Below, piece after piece: positions 1-7,915 of a stretch of 33,105 nt of DNA. The stretch lies in assembly GCA_937862865.1 (NCBI GenBank), contig CALMFJ010000090.1, positions 1-33,105 on the forward strand, read 5' to 3'. Position numbers and translations under genes: made by a program. This stretch comes from an uncultured Pseudomonadota bacterium. GTDB lineage: Bacteria; Desulfobacterota; Syntrophorhabdia; Syntrophorhabdales; Syntrophorhabdaceae. Under the pieces are notes generated by a model that had not been told where the DNA came from, did not search any database, and was given only the letters and a program-made list of their open reading frames with translations. Every line of letters begins with the position of its first letter. Position 1 is the first letter of the stretch.

Positions 1-31
1 ACTGGTTGAGAGATAATTCTGGGCATATAAG

Positions 32-106
32 CGTCCCCAGGGGGATTCGAACCCCCGTTGCCGGCTTGAAAGGCCGGTGTCCTGGACCAGGCTAGACGAT
101 GGGGAC
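32..106 (-). tRNA. tRNA-Glu (UUC)
   Basis: Cloverleaf read on the minus strand. The acceptor stem GTCCCCA pairs with TGGGGAC and the discriminator is G. The anticodon loop CTTTCAA between CCGGC and GCCGG gives anticodon TTC. The T-arm carries GGTTCGAATCC. CCA is not encoded. It lies 13 bases downstream of tRNA-Lys on the same strand, so the two are probably one transcript. Confidence 0.96.
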
Positions 107-119
107 CTTAAAAACAATA

Positions 120-193
120 TGGGCCGTGAAGGACTTGAACCTTCGACTCTCTGCTTAAAAGGCAGATACTCTACCAGACTGAGTTAACGGCCC
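120..193 (-). tRNA. tRNA-Lys (UUU)
   Basis: Cloverleaf read on the minus strand. The acceptor stem GGGCCGT pairs with ACGGCCC and the discriminator is A. The anticodon loop CTTTTAA between TCTGC and GCAGA gives anticodon TTT. The T-loop is GGTTCAAGTCC. CCA is not encoded. It is the first gene of a tRNA-Lys/tRNA-Glu pair that diverges from the nad operon. Confidence 0.96.
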
Positions 194-274
194 AAAACGT
201 GCATTAAGATATGAAAAATTTGTTATAAAGTCAAGGGGAATGAAAGCAATGACACGCCTGAAGCAAGTCTGCCA

Positions 275-1132
275 TTGACTCGCCTTGAACGCTCACTTTA
301 TAATATCACCATGCTGCCCGGGATCAAAGAATTCCTGATGGAAGACGTTGGCGTCGAGGATATCACGACGAATTCCATTGTCCCGCCTGAACATCGGTCA
401 CACGCAAAGATCATTGCAAAGGCGGCCGGGGTGCTCGCCGGCCAGCGGTTTGCGCGGGACGTCTTCGGGTTCTTCGACAAAGACGCCGAATACACGGAGA
501 TCAAAAAAGATGGCGACCTGCTTCAGCCCGGAGAGCCGGTCAGCACCATCGCGGGGCTCACGCGGGCCATCCTGACCGGGGAAAGGGTCGCCCTCAACAT
601 ACTCCAGAGATTGTCGGGTACGGCATCACTCACGAGGAAATTCGTCGACGCCGCGGCGGGTACGAAGGCACGGATACTCGACACCCGGAAGACAACCCCC
701 GGAATGAGGGAGATGGAAAAGTATGCCGTCAGGATGGGGGGCGGGGTCAATCACCGGCGCGACCTTACCGAGATGGCGCTCATCAAGGAAAACCACATAG
801 CGGTCGCGGGGTCGATACCGGAGGCGGTCTCGCTTATCCGCAGAACGTCCCGGGTCCCCATCGAGGTCGAGGTCCGGTCGATGGACGAATTGAAGATCGC
901 CGTCGCAACGGGCGTCGAAAGGATCATGCTCGACAATTGGGACACCGCGTCAATGAAAGAGGCGGTGCAGTTCGTGGCGGGGCGCATTGAGATCGAGGCA
1001 TCCGGGAACATGACGCTCGAGCGGGTGCGTGAGGTCGCGATGACCGGGGTGGACTTCATATCCGTCGGCGCACTGACGCATTCGGCCGGGTCCCTCGATA
1101 TGAGCCTGCTTCACGAGGGAGTAAAAACATGA
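275..1132 (+). CDS. nadC: Nicotinate-nucleotide pyrophosphorylase (quinolinate phosphoribosyltransferase)
   Basis: Cytosolic enzyme that joins quinolinate and PRPP to give nicotinate mononucleotide, CO2 and pyrophosphate, the third step of de novo NAD synthesis. The protein is 285 aa, normal for the family. It shows the N-terminal EDVGVEDITT segment (23-32), ERVALNILQRLSGTAS (103-118), the signature DTRKTTPGMRE (136-146) with GGGVNHRRDL (155-164), and KENHI (171-175). It is first in nadC-nadA-nadB and its stop overlaps nadA by ATGA. The start is uncertain: the TTG at 275 lacks a clear Shine-Dalgarno, ATG at 311 is the next in-frame choice, and a well-placed AAGGGG serves an out-of-frame 9- or 12-codon reading frame (ATG 240 or 249) that ends at 278. 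Confidence 0.95.
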   Translation: MTRLERSLYNITMLPGIKEFLMEDVGVEDITTNSIVPPEHRSHAKIIAKAAGVLAGQRFARDVFGFFDKDAEYTEIKKDGDLLQPGEPVSTIAGLTRAILTGERVALNILQRLSGTASLTRKFVDAAAGTKARILDTRKTTPGMREMEKYAVRMGGGVNHRRDLTEMALIKENHIAVAGSIPEAVSLIRRTSRVPIEVEVRSMDELKIAVATGVERIMLDNWDTASMKEAVQFVAGRIEIEASGNMTLERVREVAMTGVDFISVGALTHSAGSLDMSLLHEGVKT

Positions 1133-2190
1133 CTTTAGATGCGAACATGCCGCTGCAGGAGATAAACGGAAGAATTGCCGCCGTGAGAAAAAGGCTGGGG
1201 AAAGACCTTGTCATCCTTGCCCATTATTACCAGAACATAAACATCGTGCGCGCCGCCGACTTTGTCGGTGATTCGCTTCAACTCGCCCAGAGTGCATCGC
1301 GTCAGACAGACGCAAAGTACATCGTGTTCTGCGCCGTCTCCTTCATGGCGGAGATGGCGCGTATGCTCTGCCAGCCGCACCAGAAGGTCTTTCATCCCGA
1401 CCTCGCCGCGAAATGCCCCCTTGCCGAAATGGCGGTGATCAGCGATGTCGAGAGGGCATGGGAGTTCCTCAAGGGGACGGGCAGGCGCGTCATACCCGTT
1501 GTGTACGTGAACTCGCGCGCAGACCTCAAGGCCTTCTGCGGGAAAAATGGGGGCTTCGTCTGCACGTCCGCGAACGCCGGAAAGGCGATGGATTTCGTCC
1601 TGTCGCAGGGCGCGGTCCCGCTTTTTTTCCCCGACGAGAACCTCGGGCGGAACACCGCACACACGCTGGGTATAAAGGATGACGAGATGTTCCTGTGGGA
1701 ACCGTATACGGACATGCCCAAAACGGATCCCTCGCCCATCGCCGGCAAAAAGGTCATCCTCTGGCGCGGCTTCTGCTACGTCCACGTCGCCTTCAAACCG
1801 TCCGATATAGACGATGTCAAAAGAACGCACGGCAACGATATCAAGATCATCGTCCACCCGGAATGCGTGCCCGCGGTCGTTCAGCGGTCGGATTACGTCG
1901 GGTCGACAAGCTTCATCAAAAGCACGGTCGAGGCCGCGCCGCCGGGCTCCAGGTGGGCCATCGGGACCGAGATAAATTTTGTCAACCGCCTCAGGGACGA
2001 CCACCCCGACAAACTGATCGTGCCCCTGAAGGAGTGGGGATGCCGGGAAATGGCCAGGGTCACCCCCTTGAGATTTCTCGAGGTCCTCGAGAACATCGTT
2101 AACGGCAAGCCTCAGCCCGAGGTCGCCGTTGATCCGGATCACGCAAAATATGCTAAAATTGCTCTAGAAAGGATGCTCGCGATAACCTGA
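1129..2190 (+). CDS. nadA: Quinolinate synthase A
   Basis: Cytosolic [4Fe-4S] enzyme that condenses iminoaspartate with dihydroxyacetone phosphate to form quinolinate. At 353 aa it has the usual length. Visible motifs are AHYYQ (31-35), FVGDSLQLAQ (45-54), FCAVSFMAE (67-75), CTSANA (145-150), VHPEC (242-246) and GTEINFVNRL (279-288). The probable cluster ligands are Cys68, Cys145 and Cys305, one in each of the three pseudo-repeats, as known for the family. The ATG overlaps the nadC stop and the last base of its TGA is the first base of nadB, so translation of the operon is probably coupled. NadA and NadB act in sequence on an unstable intermediate, which fits tight co-expression. Confidence 0.97.
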   Translation: MTLDANMPLQEINGRIAAVRKRLGKDLVILAHYYQNINIVRAADFVGDSLQLAQSASRQTDAKYIVFCAVSFMAEMARMLCQPHQKVFHPDLAAKCPLAEMAVISDVERAWEFLKGTGRRVIPVVYVNSRADLKAFCGKNGGFVCTSANAGKAMDFVLSQGAVPLFFPDENLGRNTAHTLGIKDDEMFLWEPYTDMPKTDPSPIAGKKVILWRGFCYVHVAFKPSDIDDVKRTHGNDIKIIVHPECVPAVVQRSDYVGSTSFIKSTVEAAPPGSRWAIGTEINFVNRLRDDHPDKLIVPLKEWGCREMARVTPLRFLEVLENIVNGKPQPEVAVDPDHAKYAKIALERMLAIT

Positions 2191-3761
2191 TGAAGACGGA
2201 CGGAAAATATTATTGTGATGTGCTGATAATCGGCTCCGGCATTGCGGGGCTGTCGTGCGCCATAACGGCAGCCGACCTCGGGCTCGACGTGATCATCGTC
2301 AACAAGGAATCGTCGATCCAGGAATCGAACACGAACTATGCCCAGGGGGGTATCGTCGCGCGGGGCCTCGAAGATTCCCCCGAGCTCCTTTCCGACGATA
2401 TCATGCAGGCCGGCGACGGGATATCGAACCCCGAGGCCGTTAAGATCGTTGCCTACGAGGGCCCGGGCATGGTTGAAGATTTCCTCGTCAAGAAGGTCGG
2501 GGTGCCCTTTTCCCGTACCGGCGACGATGAATTCGAGTATGCACGTGAAGGCTGCCATTCACGCAGAAGGATCCTCCATTCGAAAGACTCGACAGGCAGG
2601 GCGATCGAAACCTCGCTGGTCGGCAAGCTGGGAGAATACAAGAACATCCGCGCTTATTCCGACCATACCGCGATAGACCTCCTGACGATACCGCACAACT
2701 CGACGAACCCGATCGCGCTCTACAGGGAGCCCCAGTGCATCGGCGCATATGTCCTCAACAACAAGACGGGTAATGTCGAGCGGTTCTTTTCATCGTACAC
2801 AGTTCTTGCCACGGGCGGCCTCGGACGGATATACCAGCATACGACGAACCCCCCGATCGCGACAGGCGACGGCTTCGCCATGGCGGACCGCGCGGGTGCA
2901 CGGCTCATCAACATGGAATACATACAATTCCACCCCACGACGCTTTTCCACAAGGACGCCGACGGTTTCCTCATCTCGGAGGCCCTGCGCGGGGAAGGGG
3001 CACGGCTTAAAACGAAGGACGGCGTCCCGTTCATGGCGAAATACTCCGAGCTCGGTGACCTTGCGCCGAGGGACGAGGTGTGCCGCGCGATGTACGAGGA
3101 GATGATAAAACGCGGGGATTCCTATGTATATCTCGACATCGCCTCGTACACCGAGATCAATGTCAAGAAACGCTTTCCGATGATCTATGAGAAATGCCTT
3201 GCCTTCGATATCGATATCCAGAAGGTCCCGATCCCCGTCGTCCCCGCCGCTCATTTCAGCTGCGGGGGTGTGCAGGTCGACACGTGGGGAAAGACATCGC
3301 TCAAGTGCCTGTACGCCGCCGGCGAGGTCGCTGCAACGGGCCTTCACGGGGCGAACAGGCTCGCGTCCACATCCCTTCTCGAGGGCCTCGTGTGGGGAAT
3401 ACGCTCCGCGAAGGACATCGCCGGGAATTTCAACGGGAACAGACCGTACAAGGAATTCGACATACCCCCGTGGCAGTTCCCGGAAAGGACGGAAGAGACC
3501 GACCCCGCACTGATACAGCAGGACTGGGTGAGCATAAAATCGACGATGTGGAACTATGTCGGTATCATTCGAACGACAAGAAGGCTTGAGCGCGCCCGCG
3601 CCGACATCGGGTACCTGAAGAGCCGCGTCGATGATTTTTACCGCAGGGCCCAGCTCGTACCGATGGTCATCGACCTGCGCAACGGTGTGCGGACCGCCCG
3701 GATCGTCGCCGAGGCCGCCCTGAAGAACAACGTCAGCCGCGGGTCACATTTTATAAAATAG
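2190..3761 (+). CDS. nadB: L-aspartate oxidase
   Basis: FAD enzyme that oxidises L-aspartate to iminoaspartate for NadA. The 523-aa protein starts with the dinucleotide-binding segment VLIIGSGIAGLSCA (about 11-24). It carries the NYAQGGI flavin motif, the REGCHSRRRILHSKDSTG substrate/FAD loop, APRDEVCRAMYEE, AAHFSCGGVQVD and GEVAATGLHGANRLAS, all typical of the fumarate reductase/succinate dehydrogenase flavoprotein family and specifically of NadB. It is the last gene of the nad operon and overlaps nadA by one base. In an anaerobe the electron acceptor is probably fumarate rather than oxygen (family knowledge). It converges on the gene ending at 3857 across a heptad-repeat hairpin. Confidence 0.97.
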   Translation: MKTDGKYYCDVLIIGSGIAGLSCAITAADLGLDVIIVNKESSIQESNTNYAQGGIVARGLEDSPELLSDDIMQAGDGISNPEAVKIVAYEGPGMVEDFLVKKVGVPFSRTGDDEFEYAREGCHSRRRILHSKDSTGRAIETSLVGKLGEYKNIRAYSDHTAIDLLTIPHNSTNPIALYREPQCIGAYVLNNKTGNVERFFSSYTVLATGGLGRIYQHTTNPPIATGDGFAMADRAGARLINMEYIQFHPTTLFHKDADGFLISEALRGEGARLKTKDGVPFMAKYSELGDLAPRDEVCRAMYEEMIKRGDSYVYLDIASYTEINVKKRFPMIYEKCLAFDIDIQKVPIPVVPAAHFSCGGVQVDTWGKTSLKCLYAAGEVAATGLHGANRLASTSLLEGLVWGIRSAKDIAGNFNGNRPYKEFDIPPWQFPERTEETDPALIQQDWVSIKSTMWNYVGIIRTTRRLERARADIGYLKSRVDDFYRRAQLVPMVIDLRNGVRTARIVAEAALKNNVSRGSHFIK

Positions 3762-3769
3762 ATAAAAAC

Positions 3770-3844
3770 AGGCTATGGGCGATGGGCTATAGGCGATGGG
3801 GATTTTCCTCTTGCCTGTAGCCTATTACCTATTGCCCGTCTTTT
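3770..3844. repeat. Family B heptad repeats, inverted pair (hairpin)
   Basis: On the plus strand five units run AGGCTAT, GGGCGAT, GGGCTAT, AGGCGAT, GGGGATT (3770-3804). They are followed by opposite-orientation units CTTGCCT, GTAGCCT, ATTACCT, ATTGCCC, GTCTTTT (3810-3844). The arms are imperfect reverse complements, for example GGGCTATAGGC against GCCTGTAGCCT, and can fold into a long hairpin followed by TCTTTT. The site lies between the convergent nadB and the gene ending at 3857, so a bidirectional terminator role is plausible but inferred. Confidence 0.85.
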
Positions 3845-3856
3845 CACTATCCTGCT

Positions 3857-4438
3857 TCATTTGGGGGAGGGGCGGGTCATCTCGGCTATCGTCGAGAGGA
3901 ATGCCCTGTAATTGGCCTCTTCCGTTTCACGGGCGCTGGCGAAGTATGTTATCCTGAGCTTCATGAAGAGGCCGCGGTATCCCGTAAGGTAAAGGTGGGA
4001 TATTAGTTTTATGTTGTTCTGCTCGTAGGTCAGCAGGCTGTGGAGATATTTCACGCGCCCGACAGGCACCGTTTCTTTCCGGACGAGGAACGATACACTC
4101 TTATAGGTTCCCTGTTTTTCCATTGCCACGATGTCGGTCAATGCCTGCTCGAATTCTTTGCCCGCTGCCGGCGAGGATGCCCCCTCGGGGACAGGGCCCT
4201 GTGTCAGATCGTAGAGAAAGATGTCCGCCCGCATCGCTTCCGTGCGGTAGGAGATGCCGGTGCCGAGCCCGGCATAGAGAGGTTCATAATCGGTCACCCG
4301 GACAAGTTTCAGCGCGGCGATCGCATCCGGGAAAAGGAGGCCGGCCTTCTGGTGCCGGTAGGGCTCCGCGGCAGCGCTTATGGCGATCAGGAGCGCCAAT
4401 ACGGTGACAATGGCCGTCAAACCCCATATTTTTCTCAT
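3857..4438 (-). CDS. Exported protein of unknown function
   Basis: This 193-aa protein has no family I recognise. The N-terminus is a signal peptide: MRK, then a hydrophobic stretch from about 5 to 22, with likely cleavage after ISAAA. The mature part is periplasmic or surface exposed. It has many charged and aromatic residues, including GISYRTEAMRADIFLYD (about 62-78) and LISHLYLTGYRGLFMKLRITY near the end, which looks like a beta-rich fold. It has no cysteine after the signal region and no metal motif. A GAGGG precedes the ATG. It lies 12 bases downstream of the PH-domain gene and probably shares its transcript. Confidence 0.75.
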   Translation of the reverse strand: MRKIWGLTAIVTVLALLIAISAAAEPYRHQKAGLLFPDAIAALKLVRVTDYEPLYAGLGTGISYRTEAMRADIFLYDLTQGPVPEGASSPAAGKEFEQALTDIVAMEKQGTYKSVSFLVRKETVPVGRVKYLHSLLTYEQNNIKLISHLYLTGYRGLFMKLRITYFASARETEEANYRAFLSTIAEMTRPSPK

Positions 4439-4450
4439 AGTATTCCCTCG

Positions 4451-4936
4451 CTACGAAACAGCGTTTTGCGCCTGCAATGCCTCGTGCGTACGTATTATTT
4501 CCTTCTTGAGCTTTTCGACGAGGTCCTCCGGCTTTGCGACCAGCCTGAAAACAACCGTCTTGTTGTCCTTCCGGAGGACCATGACCTTTCCGAACCCCAT
4601 CATCACGCCGAGGGCGGGCTTGAAAAAATCGGCGCCCGCGAGCTCGGTGTAGGGCATCTCATAAAGACGCGTGAAGGGAAAACCTATCCTGACAACCAGC
4701 TTTGAATCCGTCAGAACGAACTCGGACATCCGGAGATTGCGTATGGAGAGTATGCCCCACCCCACCGCAACAGCCAGCATGATAAGCGCCGGGATGGTCC
4801 GCGTGCGAACGGACACTCCCCCTACGATGAACAGCATCGCAGGCCCAAAAAGCGCAGCCCAGTGCACCGTTGTACGGTACACCACGTTCTCGGCCTTGTC
4901 AGGTGAATCCCCGGATCCTGTCATTTTCTCTTCCAT
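4451..4936 (-). CDS. Membrane protein with bacterial PH-like (bPH2/YdbT-type) domain
   Basis: 161 aa. Residues 1-25 are cytoplasmic. Two adjacent hydrophobic segments follow (about 27-43 and 47-64) with a short turn, then a soluble domain of about 95 residues. That domain has the pattern of bacterial PH domains: FVLTDSKLVVRIGFPFTRLYEMPYTEL, then a beta-rich stretch and a C-terminal helix (EDLVEKLKKEIIRTHEAL). The two-TM plus PH layout matches small bPH2 proteins, whose role is generally unknown. Start choice is between ATG 4936 and ATG 4924, the latter preceded by GGAAGAG. It lies downstream of mogA, separated by a family A heptad array, and upstream of an exported protein. The family call is from pattern only. 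Confidence 0.7.
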   Translation of the reverse strand: MEEKMTGSGDSPDKAENVVYRTTVHWAALFGPAMLFIVGGVSVRTRTIPALIMLAVAVGWGILSIRNLRMSEFVLTDSKLVVRIGFPFTRLYEMPYTELAGADFFKPALGVMMGFGKVMVLRKDNKTVVFRLVAKPEDLVEKLKKEIIRTHEALQAQNAVS

Positions 4937-4951
4937 GATAAAAAATCTTCT

Positions 4952-4986
4952 AACCCGGAACCCGGAACGCAGAACGTGGAACGCCC
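4952..4986. repeat. Family A heptad repeats, five units
   Basis: Five contiguous 7-bp units on the plus strand: AACCCGG, AACCCGG, AACGCAG, AACGTGG, AACGCCC. The array fills the gap between the PH-domain gene and mogA and ends immediately beside the mogA stop codon (4987-4989). Confidence 0.85.
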
Positions 4987-5478
4987 CTAGCTTCCGCAGT
5001 CTGCGGGATCGCCCTGCAGCTTTGCAAGGGCGTGCGGGATGGCCTTTATCACGAAACCGAGATTTTCCACGGCGGCCCTTTCACTGCCGGGGAGGTTAAT
5101 GATGATGCTGGTGCCGCGGATGCCGCAGACGGCCCGTGATATGATCGCGTGGGGCGTTATCCTGTAGCTCTCGGAGCGCATCACCTCGGCAAAACCGGGC
5201 AGGTCGCGATCGATCACCATGCGGGTCGCCTCGGGGGTCACGTCCCGCGGGGACAGTCCCGTTCCCCCCGTTGTTATCACAACATCCGTTTTTTCGTCAT
5301 CCACCGCGCGCTTCAGCATACCGGCGATCCCGTCGGTCTCGTCAGGCACAATAACAATATCATTCACGATAAAGCCCTGCTCCTCCATCATTTTCTTCAA
5401 GGCGGGCCCGCTCGTATCGACCCTCTCACCGCGGGAGCCCTTATCGCTGACCGTTATTATCCTGGCCCTGTATGTCAT
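4987..5478 (-). CDS. mog: MogA/MoaB-type molybdopterin adenylyltransferase
   Basis: Activates molybdopterin by adenylation (MogA), preparing it for metal insertion in molybdenum or tungsten cofactor synthesis. The protein is 163 aa. It has the MoCF-domain pattern: ITVSDKGSRGERVDTSGP (about 8-25), VITTGGTGLSPRDVTPEA (about 67-84) with the TGGTG nucleotide/MPT loop, and a terminal IIINLPGS motif. The ATG is preceded by GGAGG. Whether it is functionally MogA or the MoaB paralogue cannot be settled from sequence alone, but its place behind moaA and moaC favours cofactor synthesis. It is third in the moaA-moaC-mog run. Confidence 0.93.
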   Translation of the reverse strand: MTYRARIITVSDKGSRGERVDTSGPALKKMMEEQGFIVNDIVIVPDETDGIAGMLKRAVDDEKTDVVITTGGTGLSPRDVTPEATRMVIDRDLPGFAEVMRSESYRITPHAIISRAVCGIRGTSIIINLPGSERAAVENLGFVIKAIPHALAKLQGDPADCGS

Positions 5479-5544
5479 TGCGCAACCTCCAGGTCATCCC
5501 CCGTGGAGACATTCCCCTCCGTCAACACTTCCGTGAAAATCCCC

Positions 5545-6039
5545 TCATACTTTCTTTTTCGTTCCTTTCCTTGTGTATGTCCCGCTCTTGCCGCCGCTCT
5601 TTTGAACAAGGTAAAAGGGGCCGAGTTCGATGCCCTTGTCAACCGCCTTGCACATATCGTATATCGTGAGGCCGGCCACCGCCGCGCACGTCATCGCCTC
5701 CATCTCCACGCCCGTCTGGCCTTTTGTCCGTACCGTCGATGTGATGGTGACCCTGTGCTGTTGATCATCAAGATCGTACGCGACATCGATGTGGGTGATC
5801 GCAAGAGGGTGGCACAGCGGTATCAGTTCGTGGGTCTTCTTTGCGGCCATGATCCCGGCAATCTTTGCCACGGTGAATATGTCACCCTTCGGCCCCTGCC
5901 CGCCCCTGATAAGGTCATACGTCTGCCGGGACATCGTCACCGCCCCCCGGGCGACCGCCTCCCGCTCCGTCTCCTTTTTCAACGTCACATCAACCATCCG
6001 CGCATTCCCGTCACTATCAACATGGCTCAACTTCCCCAT
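5545..6039 (-). CDS. moaC: Cyclic pyranopterin monophosphate synthase
   Basis: Converts the MoaA product 3',8-cyclo-7,8-dihydro-GTP into cyclic pyranopterin monophosphate. It is 164 aa from the chosen start. Signatures are MVDVTLKKETEREAVARG, KGDIFTVAKIAGIMAAKKT, the LIPLCHPL active-site motif, EMEAMTCAAVAGLTIYDMCKAVDKG and a terminal KSGGKSG. I prefer ATG 6039 to the upstream GTG at 6045 because GGGGGG lies directly before the GTG and is correctly spaced only for the ATG. It lies between moaA and mog, separated from moaA by a family A heptad array and from mog by 66 bases. Confidence 0.96.
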   Translation of the reverse strand: MGKLSHVDSDGNARMVDVTLKKETEREAVARGAVTMSRQTYDLIRGGQGPKGDIFTVAKIAGIMAAKKTHELIPLCHPLAITHIDVAYDLDDQQHRVTITSTVRTKGQTGVEMEAMTCAAVAGLTIYDMCKAVDKGIELGPFYLVQKSGGKSGTYTRKGTKKKV

Positions 6040-6062
6040 CGCCACCCCCCGGATCTTTTATT

Positions 6063-6097
6063 AACGTAGAACGTAGAACCTGGAACGCGGAACCTTT
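6063..6097. repeat. Family A heptad repeats, five units
   Basis: Units on the plus strand are AACGTAG, AACGTAG, AACCTGG, AACGCGG, AACCTTT. They fill the moaA-moaC gap inside what should be one transcript, so this copy does not mark a clear operon end. Confidence 0.85.
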
Positions 6098-6100
6098 TCA

Positions 6101-7081
6101 TCAGCCGCCAATATCCCTCAACGTCCTCTGGCATTTCCTGATAGAGCCCATTTCAAGCTTTCTTTCAGGTTTCACCTTGACGACGTCACGGATGAAGGCC
6201 CTGATCGCGTCGTCGCCGCTTCCCGACCTGAACAACGATTTTACATTATATTCCACGTCGGAAAAAAGGCACGGGCGTATCATGCCGCGGGATGTCAAAC
6301 GGATCCTGTTGCATTCGGAGCATATGTGGGACGAGACGGGGCTTATAAAACCGATCCTGCCCGGTCCGCCTCGTATGTCGTACACCTTTGCCGGGCCCCT
6401 GTTGGTTTTCAGTGAGGGGACAAGTTCGAACTCACGCCTGATCACCTCTTCGATCTGCTTCGACGTGATGATGTCCGTGCCCTTCCATAAAGAAGTATCC
6501 CCGAAAGGCATAAATTCGATGAACCGGATCTCGTGGTCCCATTTCCGGGCAATCTTGACGAAATCGAGTATCTCGTCATCGTTGAAGCCCTTGATAATGA
6601 CGGTGTTTATCTTGATAGGATTCAAACCCGCGTACGATACCTTCTTGATACTGTCGATCACCCGGTCAAAAGCGTCGATGCAGGTGATCCACTCGAACCT
6701 GTCTTTCCTCAAGGTATCGAGGCTGATATTGATCCTCTTGAGGCCGGCATCTTTCAGCTCCTCTATATTGTCCGCAAGGAGCACGGCGTTCGTCGTAAGG
6801 CTGATATCCCTGATCCCCTCTATGGCCCAAAGTTCCCTTATGAGATACGGCAGCCCTTTTCTCGTCAGCGGCTCGCCGCCGGTGAGACGGACCTTGTTCA
6901 CTCCCATAGCCGCGCATATCCTGACGAAACGGATGATCTCTTCGTAGGTCAGCACCTCGGCATGCGGTATGAACGGAAAATCACCGTCAACACAGTACCG
7001 GCACCGCAGGTTGCACCTGTCGGTGACAGAGATCCGGACATAGTCTATAACCCGGTTGTAATCGTCAATGAGCTTCGACAT
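6101..7081 (-). CDS. moaA: GTP 3',8-cyclase (radical SAM)
   Basis: First enzyme of molybdenum cofactor synthesis, rearranging GTP with a radical SAM [4Fe-4S] cluster. The N-terminal cluster motif is CNLRCRYC (CxxxCxxC), preceded by VRISVTDR. VRLTGGEPLTRKG is the SAM/GTP region. The C-terminal cluster motif is CSECNRIRLTSRGMIRPCLF. The chain ends in DIGG, the conserved double-glycine tail that stimulates the reaction. I chose MSKLIDDYNRV (ATG 7081, or 7084 in tandem) because family members begin about 20 residues before the first Cys. The reading frame opens further up to 7171, but that extension has no family resemblance. It is first in the moa/mog run. Confidence 0.95.
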   Translation of the reverse strand: MSKLIDDYNRVIDYVRISVTDRCNLRCRYCVDGDFPFIPHAEVLTYEEIIRFVRICAAMGVNKVRLTGGEPLTRKGLPYLIRELWAIEGIRDISLTTNAVLLADNIEELKDAGLKRINISLDTLRKDRFEWITCIDAFDRVIDSIKKVSYAGLNPIKINTVIIKGFNDDEILDFVKIARKWDHEIRFIEFMPFGDTSLWKGTDIITSKQIEEVIRREFELVPSLKTNRGPAKVYDIRGGPGRIGFISPVSSHICSECNRIRLTSRGMIRPCLFSDVEYNVKSLFRSGSGDDAIRAFIRDVVKVKPERKLEMGSIRKCQRTLRDIGG

Positions 7082-7215
7082 CATATGAATATAACCATCT
7101 CCTGCCCCTGAATCCACGGTCTTTGCCGGTGCACCCGGAATGACCGCGGATAACGGCATTACGCAAGGCACTCTATAATACCATAACGGTGATAGTTTTT
7201 CCTTCTTTATCCCCC

Positions 7216-7244
7216 TTGTTAATTTGACAAAAAACGGGTATCAT
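7216..7244 (+). promoter_or_regulatory. Candidate sigma70 promoter of the PIN-domain gene
   Basis: TTGTTA (7216-7221), a 17-base spacer, then TATCAT (7239-7244). The predicted transcript would start only a few bases before the ATG at 7255, which has no clear Shine-Dalgarno, so the message may be nearly leaderless. Confidence 0.4.
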
Positions 7245-7254
7245 AGCAGATAAG

Positions 7255-7881
7255 ATGACACCAAAACGTATTATACTCGTCGATTTCGAGAACATTCAGA
7301 GGCTCGATTTTGACAACATGGACATATCGAACACGAACCTGGCGATATTCGTCGGGAAATCGCAGAACAAGATCCCGTTCTCGCTCGTCGAAAAGGCGCA
7401 GTCGTTCGGTGAACGCCTTGTCTGGATCAAGATAGCGGGGGACGGCAAGAACAATCTTGACTTCCATCTCGCCTTCGAGCTCGGAAGGCTCTGCGAGCGC
7501 ATGGAGAAAGACGTAGAACTGATCATACTGTCAAAAGACAGCGGATACGATTCGCTCATCCGGTACGTCAACGAGATCGGCATCAAAACGCGCAGAATCG
7601 CCAATCCCGCCGAGCTGTCGGATAACACGAAGCCCCTGCCGTCTTCGAACTACACGAAGTATATCGTGAACAACCTCACGAAGATAGACGGCCAGAAACG
7701 TCCCCGCACGGTGAGGACCCTGAGAAAGCATATAGAATCGCTTCTGCGTGATAAGGCCGGTGCGAGCGAAATAGACGCCATCCTCGAAGAGATGTTCATC
7801 AGGGGCCTGCTCGCCGAAATAAATAACCGGCTGAAATACACATTCGATGCATCCGAAATATCTCAAGGCTCCGCGCCCTAG
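7255..7881 (+). CDS. PIN/NYN-like domain protein
   Basis: 208-aa cytosolic protein. The first half (about 4-120) looks like a PIN/NYN nuclease fold: RIILVDFENIQ with Asp10 at the end of strand 1, then KIAGDGKNNLDFHLAFELGRLCE, then ELIILSKDSGYDSLIRYVNEIGIKTRRI. The acidic residues in these three blocks are positioned like PIN metal ligands. The second half (about 135-195) is basic and helical, RTVRTLRKHIESLLRDKAGASEID, resembling a small winged-helix or OST-HTH-like module. Substrate RNA is unknown. There is no antitoxin-like partner next to it; the downstream gene is an exported hydrolase 34 bases away, possibly co-transcribed. Confidence 0.75.
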   Translation: MTPKRIILVDFENIQRLDFDNMDISNTNLAIFVGKSQNKIPFSLVEKAQSFGERLVWIKIAGDGKNNLDFHLAFELGRLCERMEKDVELIILSKDSGYDSLIRYVNEIGIKTRRIANPAELSDNTKPLPSSNYTKYIVNNLTKIDGQKRPRTVRTLRKHIESLLRDKAGASEIDAILEEMFIRGLLAEINNRLKYTFDASEISQGSAP

Positions 7882-7915
7882 CCGACAACTCCATTCTTTG
7901 CACGGGGGAGAACCG

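Noticed and set aside
1135-2142. Long open frame of 335 codons on the minus strand opposite nadA
   Set aside because: It is a shadow of the high-GC nadA frame, has no family resemblance and no ribosome site, and nadA is unmistakable.
7255-7881. PIN toxin of a toxin-antitoxin pair
   Set aside because: No small antitoxin gene lies upstream or downstream, and at 208 aa with a C-terminal module it is longer than VapC toxins.
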